A stretch of DNA of 38,136 bases from Streptomyces olivochromogenes (lineage in GTDB: Bacteria; Actinomycetota; Actinomycetes; Streptomycetales; Streptomycetaceae): the NCBI RefSeq assembly GCF_001514115.1, contig NZ_KQ948496.1, positions 1 to 38,136 on the forward strand, read 5' to 3'. The notes beneath the pieces were generated by a model, which ran no database searches, was not told the DNA's origin, and saw only the letters and a list, made by a program, of their open reading frames with translations. Within the stretch, counting starts at the first letter, position 1. Every line of letters begins with the position of its first letter. Made by a program: the position numbers and the translations under genes. Of this stretch, positions 34,437 through 38,136 are shown piece after piece.

Positions 34437-36326
34437 ATGAGCGATGAGTCTTTCAACTGGCACGAGTTCCTGGGACGGTGGCAGGAGGAGTGGGTTCCGC
34501 GCGCGGACGAGGACGAGGACGGCGGGCATTCCCTCGTCCGCCCGGGCAGGCCAGGGGCGGACGAGGCCGCGATCGCCGCGGCCGAGGAGCGGCTGGGTCG
34601 GCGGCTGCCGCCCTCGTACCGGGAGTTCCTAGCCGTGAGCGACGGGTGGCACGTGGACCAGACGGCCGGGGTCTATCAGCTCGGCGGCGCCGCGGACATC
34701 GACTGGTTCCAGGATCCGTTCGACATGACCCCGCTGTACGAGGAGAACCTGGGCGACAACCCGCGCGAGGAGGACATCCTGCTGGCCGGGATGTGGCAAC
34801 GGGCGCTACGGCTGGAGACGGACTCCGACATGTCGTACGCCCTGCTCGACCCGGGCGACAGTGACCAGGACGGTGAGTGGGCGCTCTACCTCTACAAGGG
34901 CTGGGGCGGTGAACTGCCAGACCGCTACCCGTCGTTCCGCGCCTACATGAAGGCCATGTACCGCAGCTTCCACTCCGACCGGGTGGAGCGGCCCGACTTC
35001 GTGAACACGACCACGCGCGCGCAGGATGCCCATGTGGCGGAGGCCCGCCTGCTGGCCCTGCGCGGACGGTACGAGGAGGCCCTGCCCCTGCTCGAGGAAG
35101 CGCTGTCCTTCGGACGGCCACGCAGCGCCGTCCTCCTGAACCAGCTCCGGCATCTGCTGGCTCCGTGCAGCTCCCGGGATTACGGCAACCTGGTGGCCGA
35201 CCCGCGCTACCTGCCCGAGCTTCTGCCCGTGCATGCCATGGCGCCGGCACGCGGCGAATGCCGGCTGGGCGGGGATGACCACTGGCTCGGGATGATGACC
35301 GCCCGCGGGGCCGCCCGGAAGACCGTCGAGGCCGTACTGAGCACGATGCGGGACGGCACCCATCACTACACGCCTCCCGGCCCATGGGGCCGGGCCGTCG
35401 CCGAGGCCCGGGAGTCAGCCCGCTGGGGGGCGACCGACGCCGCGTGGCGGGTGCTGCGGGACGCGCTCCCGCTGTGGGAGGCTCCCGGGCCCTTGCTGAT
35501 CGCCCCGATCGGCCTGCTCGCCGATCCGGTCCTGGGTCCGCTGATCACCCCGGAGCGTGGGCGGGAAATCCTCGCGACACCGCGGGCCGGGGAGCGGGGT
35601 CCCGCTCCCGAGCCGGTGCCCGACCTCGACCCGCCGGGACTCGCCTGGTTGGCAGAGCCTGCGGCGAGCTGGCGGCCGCTCGATGGATACCGCTGTGTCT
35701 GGGTGGAGGGGATCGATCCTGCCCGACTTCCCGCCCTGATCGGGGAGGAAGGCACCGGACTGAGCGCGCCCACCGATCAGCGTGAGGCGTCCTGGCGGGC
35801 ACCCCGGCCTCGCGAGCGGGAGGACGTGGAACTCTGGGAGGACCGGGCCGTGGTCGCCGTCGGCCGCACCGCCGAAGGGTGGGTCTTCGCCTTCGACGGC
35901 CACCCCCACCACCTGAACAAGCTGTTCCTGTCCCCCGCTCCGGCTGCCTCCTCGTCCGGCCGCGCGGTGGTGGTGTGGCGCGAGCCGAGGCGCTCGTCGC
36001 CGGGTGACCACCCGGCCGCATTTCACCTGTCGGTGGCCGAACAGAGCGAGGAGCTCTACGCGTTCACCGTGCGGGGTACGGAGATCCAGCGCTCCGGCGC
36101 AATACCCGAGGCGCTGGACCCCGCACGGCTGTTCCACCCGCAGGACACCGAACTGGACAACGAGCTGCGTGTGTTGGAGGCCCTGCACACCGAGCTCGGG
36201 CTCTCGCTCCCCCGCTTCGCGCTGACCCAAGGCAGGCTCCGCACCTTCACTACCCGGTCCTGGACCCGGGCGCCACGCGCGGGCGAGGGGTTTGCCTTTG
36301 CCAGCTTCGTGCGGCACCGGCCCTGA
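34437..36326 (+). CDS. Large SMI1/KNR4-type protein
   Basis: 629 residues from ATG 34437. Residues about 40-180 carry the SMI1/KNR4 pattern: EAAIAAAEERLGRRLPPSYREF, the family's 'E..LG..LP..Y..FL' segment, then VSDGWHVDQTAGVYQLGGAADIDWF. The remaining 430 residues contain a TPR-like stretch (ARLLALRGRYEEALPLLEEAL) and beta-rich parts (WVFAFDGHPHHLNKLF, YAFTVRGTEIQRSG) that I do not recognise. Short relatives are immunity proteins; this one is three to four times longer than a simple immunity protein. It stands alone between the two arms of a 188-bp inverted repeat, suggesting that it moves or inverts as a cassette. A hairpin follows the stop. Confidence 0.75.
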   Translation: MSDESFNWHEFLGRWQEEWVPRADEDEDGGHSLVRPGRPGADEAAIAAAEERLGRRLPPSYREFLAVSDGWHVDQTAGVYQLGGAADIDWFQDPFDMTPLYEENLGDNPREEDILLAGMWQRALRLETDSDMSYALLDPGDSDQDGEWALYLYKGWGGELPDRYPSFRAYMKAMYRSFHSDRVERPDFVNTTTRAQDAHVAEARLLALRGRYEEALPLLEEALSFGRPRSAVLLNQLRHLLAPCSSRDYGNLVADPRYLPELLPVHAMAPARGECRLGGDDHWLGMMTARGAARKTVEAVLSTMRDGTHHYTPPGPWGRAVAEARESARWGATDAAWRVLRDALPLWEAPGPLLIAPIGLLADPVLGPLITPERGREILATPRAGERGPAPEPVPDLDPPGLAWLAEPAASWRPLDGYRCVWVEGIDPARLPALIGEEGTGLSAPTDQREASWRAPRPREREDVELWEDRAVVAVGRTAEGWVFAFDGHPHHLNKLFLSPAPAASSSGRAVVVWREPRRSSPGDHPAAFHLSVAEQSEELYAFTVRGTEIQRSGAIPEALDPARLFHPQDTELDNELRVLEALHTELGLSLPRFALTQGRLRTFTTRSWTRAPRAGEGFAFASFVRHRP

Positions 36327-36328
36327 GC

Positions 36329-36365
36329 GGGTGCGGGCCCGCACCCCCGCGGAAGGCGGGCCCGC
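36329..36365. terminator. G/C-rich hairpin after the SMI1/KNR4-type gene
   Basis: GGGTGCGGGCCCGCACCC (36329-36346) is a perfect 18-bp palindrome two bases after the stop, and GCGGGCCCGC recurs near 36356-36365, so the RNA could fold a strong stem. There is no T-run. This is typical of actinobacterial terminators, but no loop is present in the simplest fold. Confidence 0.5.
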
Positions 36366-36480
36366 CCGGGACGACCGGCCGTGGTCTCAGCTCAGGTTGA
36401 TCGCGCGGGCGCTTGCTGCGCCGACCTCTTGGGTGACCTTCGTGAGTACCGGCTGCGGCACCGTGTCGTCCACGGTCAGA

Positions 36481-36668
36481 GCCCTGTTCTTGTCTGGCTG
36501 CGGCCAGGTGGCGTCTGTAGCCATCCGTCTTGATCAGCGACCTGGGCCGCTCCAGCAGGGACGGCCGTGTTGTCACCGTGGAGCTGCACGCATGTACCGC
36601 GGTAAGCCCAGACGGGCCGTCACTCTCCGGTACATGTCTGTCTGCCGTAGCTATGCAAGAACCGGGCC
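36481..36668. repeat. 188-bp inverted repeat, right copy
   Basis: The reverse complement of 34212-34399 with about two mismatches. It lies between the large SMI1/KNR4-type gene and the frameshifted gene at 36823. The gap 36327-36822 holds this repeat and the hairpin at 36329-36365. A minus-strand stretch to its right (about 36810-36670, GVESRNLPRLISRLLTKARF) looks somewhat protein-like but I do not recognise it. Confidence 0.85.
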
Positions 36669-36822
36669 TTGGTGAGCAGCCGGGAGATGAGCCTGGGCAG
36701 GTTTCGGGACTCCACCCCGGCGAGGTGCCGTGCCGCATGTGTTCCGTAACCTCTGCGAGCCTGACATCCGTGCTGGGCACGGCCACGCGATGAAGCCGTA
36801 GGCACCAATCCATGGGGCCAGG

Positions 36823-37136
36823 ATGATCGATCCCGACAGCGAGTGGCGGCTCTGGAGCGGCAGTACCCTCATCGGCACGATCACCGTCGACGAGGCCGGC
36901 ATGCCCTGGCAGCATGGACGTTTCCTTCCAGAGCCTGCCTTCAGCCAGTTCAGGCCCTGGTTCGACAAGGTCAACGCCATCGTCGAGGCTGAGGAGTTCG
37001 AACGGTTCGACAACGCCTACCATCGCATCGAAAGTGCCCTGACCGTGGTGTCACGGGGCCCGTTGCCGAGTTCCTCCTTCACATCGACCAGGACCGCGCG
37101 TGGTTCCGCTGGGACATGGAACCGTCAGCAAGTTAA
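36823..37136 (+). pseudogene. Small hypothetical gene with a frameshift
   Basis: From ATG 36823 the first 80 codons read as one protein (DPDSEWRLWSGSTLIGTITV, then FDKVNAIVEAEEFERFDNAY). At about 37060, in a run of G/C, coding continues in another frame as PVAEFLLHIDQDRAWFRWDM and ends at TAA 37134-37136. Together they give a plausible 105-residue protein; a single-base change would restore it. In the uncorrected frame the ORF runs on by chance into the next remnant. I do not recognise the family. Confidence 0.55.
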
Positions 37137-37204
37137 GACTCAAGCTGAGCGGGGCTCGCCAGGGCGCGGGTCGTACAGCGACCGCCCGCCGGGGAACTGC
37201 CCGA

Positions 37205-37500
37205 GCTCGGCGCTCTCGGGCGTGATCGATTTCGACGCCATGTTCGCCGGCGATCCGGCGTGGGACCTCGCGGCCGCATGGGTGCTCCTTCCTTCGGGCG
37301 CCGCCTCACGGTTCTTCGACGTGTACGCGCATGCGGACGAGGCGACGATCCGGCGCGCCCGCGGGCTGGCTGCCATGAAAAGCCTGTTCCTCATGCTCAT
37401 GGGGCAGCGCGGAGATCGGGGCCTTCCTGGCGGCAAGCCGACATGGGGACCCGCTGGCCGGGCAGCGCTCGATCGCGTTCTGACAGACGCTTTGATGTAG
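37205..37500 (+). pseudogene. Aminoglycoside phosphotransferase-family C-terminal remnant
   Basis: About 97 residues with the APH-type C-lobe: LSGVIDFDAMFAGDPAWDLA carries the DFG-like Mg2+-binding Asp and the 'GDPAWDLA' motif, followed by FFDVYAHADEATIRRARGLAAM and LPGGKPTWGPAGRAALDRVL. The N-lobe and catalytic HxD loop are missing; upstream of about 37205 the frame is unrelated sequence joined from the preceding remnant. Family members phosphorylate antibiotics or small metabolites, but this copy cannot be active. Confidence 0.7.
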
Positions 37501-38136
37501 ACACGGAGCGCCGCTCACTCGATCTATCCCAACGACCGCGGTTGATGACAGCCGGAGCGAAAAGTCCCAGCTGGTGACAACTGGAATGCCCAATCGGTGA
37601 CAGGTACGCGCTCAAGTCCGCGCTCGGCGCCAGCTCACCGACCCACCTTGGTGTCACCTAACTCGCCCAGTCACACCTGGCTGGAGGCCGGGCGCACCGT
37701 ACTCAACGTGCCTTCGGCAACGAGTCCAGTGGGCAGCGTTCCTCCCCCACGCCCCGGCCGGCCACTCGCCACACCGGCTCATCGGGTCCCTGCCGGGTCA
37801 GCTGTGCCAGCGTCGTGGTCGCCACGATGATCCGGTAGTTCACGCTGTGGACGTGCCGGGCGCGCTGGGGCGGCGGGGCGCAGGCCGCCTACATCGATGC
37901 AGGAGGTCGACCAGGTCCACCAGTTCCTCGCCGACGTCCGCGGCAACGTCGGCAGCGGGTTCGGGCAGAGCGTGGTCTGAGGACCCGGCGCGGCGGGCCG
38001 GCGATGTCGTCGGCCACCGCACCGTGCGCAATCGCGGTGCGCACCGTGAGGGAGTCCCGCAAGCGGGCCTCCTTGGGCTGGCTACGAGAGGTGGTGCATC
38101 ATGCTGAGGTGCGGTGCGCAGTGCACGATGCCCCGC
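37501..38136. other. Region without a convincing gene; possible IS-end motifs
   Basis: GATGACA, GGTGACA and GGTGACA occur at spaced intervals between about 37544 and 37603, and GGTGTCACC appears near 37650; multiple short repeats like these mark the ends of some IS21-type elements. From about 37720 to 38030 the minus strand has a few coding-like stretches (NYRIIVATTTLAQLT and VAADVGEELVDLVDLL) in different frames, suggesting a decayed gene. No complete gene is visible before the window ends. Confidence 0.35.

Noticed and set aside
1..38136. tRNA or rRNA genes, CRISPR arrays
   Set aside because: No cloverleaf-like sequence, rRNA segment or regularly spaced repeat-spacer pattern was seen on either strand.

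Overview
The window is very GC-rich with strong G/C third-position bias, GTG starts, overlapping stop/start operons and protein families typical of Streptomyces or a close actinobacterial relative. It carries no housekeeping gene. It is an accessory region (chromosome arm or large plasmid) built from mobile-element remnants, immunity-type genes, conflict-system genes and one large, nearly intact transposon.

Left part (1-9092): a TetR-type palindrome at the window edge, weak hypothetical ORFs, a SMI1/KNR4 gene, an IS1380-family transposase, an MFS transporter pseudogene and an ISL3-family transposase that truncate each other, an Imm51-type immunity gene, a MerR-methyltransferase fusion with a recognisable 19-bp-spacer promoter, and a conserved hypothetical gene with related palindromic/repeat clusters on both sides.

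Centre (9093-26871): a DNA polymerase III alpha-type gene (DnaE2/ImuC-like), followed by a Y-family polymerase gene. The alpha gene is split by a 13.3-kb Tn7-like transposon (10200-23478). The transposon starts TGTAGG, ends CCTACA, and has a short direct repeat at its borders. Removing it with one repeat copy restores the conserved alpha-subunit reading frame exactly. It encodes a TnsA-TnsB fusion, TnsC and a TniQ/TnsD-like protein as a tightly overlapped operon. Its cargo is an opposite-strand operon: a 1608-aa CHAT-protease/STAND-like/TPR/membrane protein, a DUF6338 membrane protein and a 61-aa protein. The cargo is the best candidate here for a little-described defence or signalling system.

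Right part (26872-38136): a membrane-anchored hypothetical protein, a 28-bp perfect palindrome, a trypco2 plus trypsin-NTPase-helical-repeat pair (known conflict-system architecture), remnants of a PhyH-type dioxygenase and an IS5-type transposase, a deaminase, a second large SMI1/KNR4-type protein enclosed by a 188-bp inverted repeat, and two gene remnants fused into one chimeric ORF (a frameshifted small gene and the C-terminus of an aminoglycoside phosphotransferase).

All identifications come from reading motifs and family patterns by eye; no database search was run.
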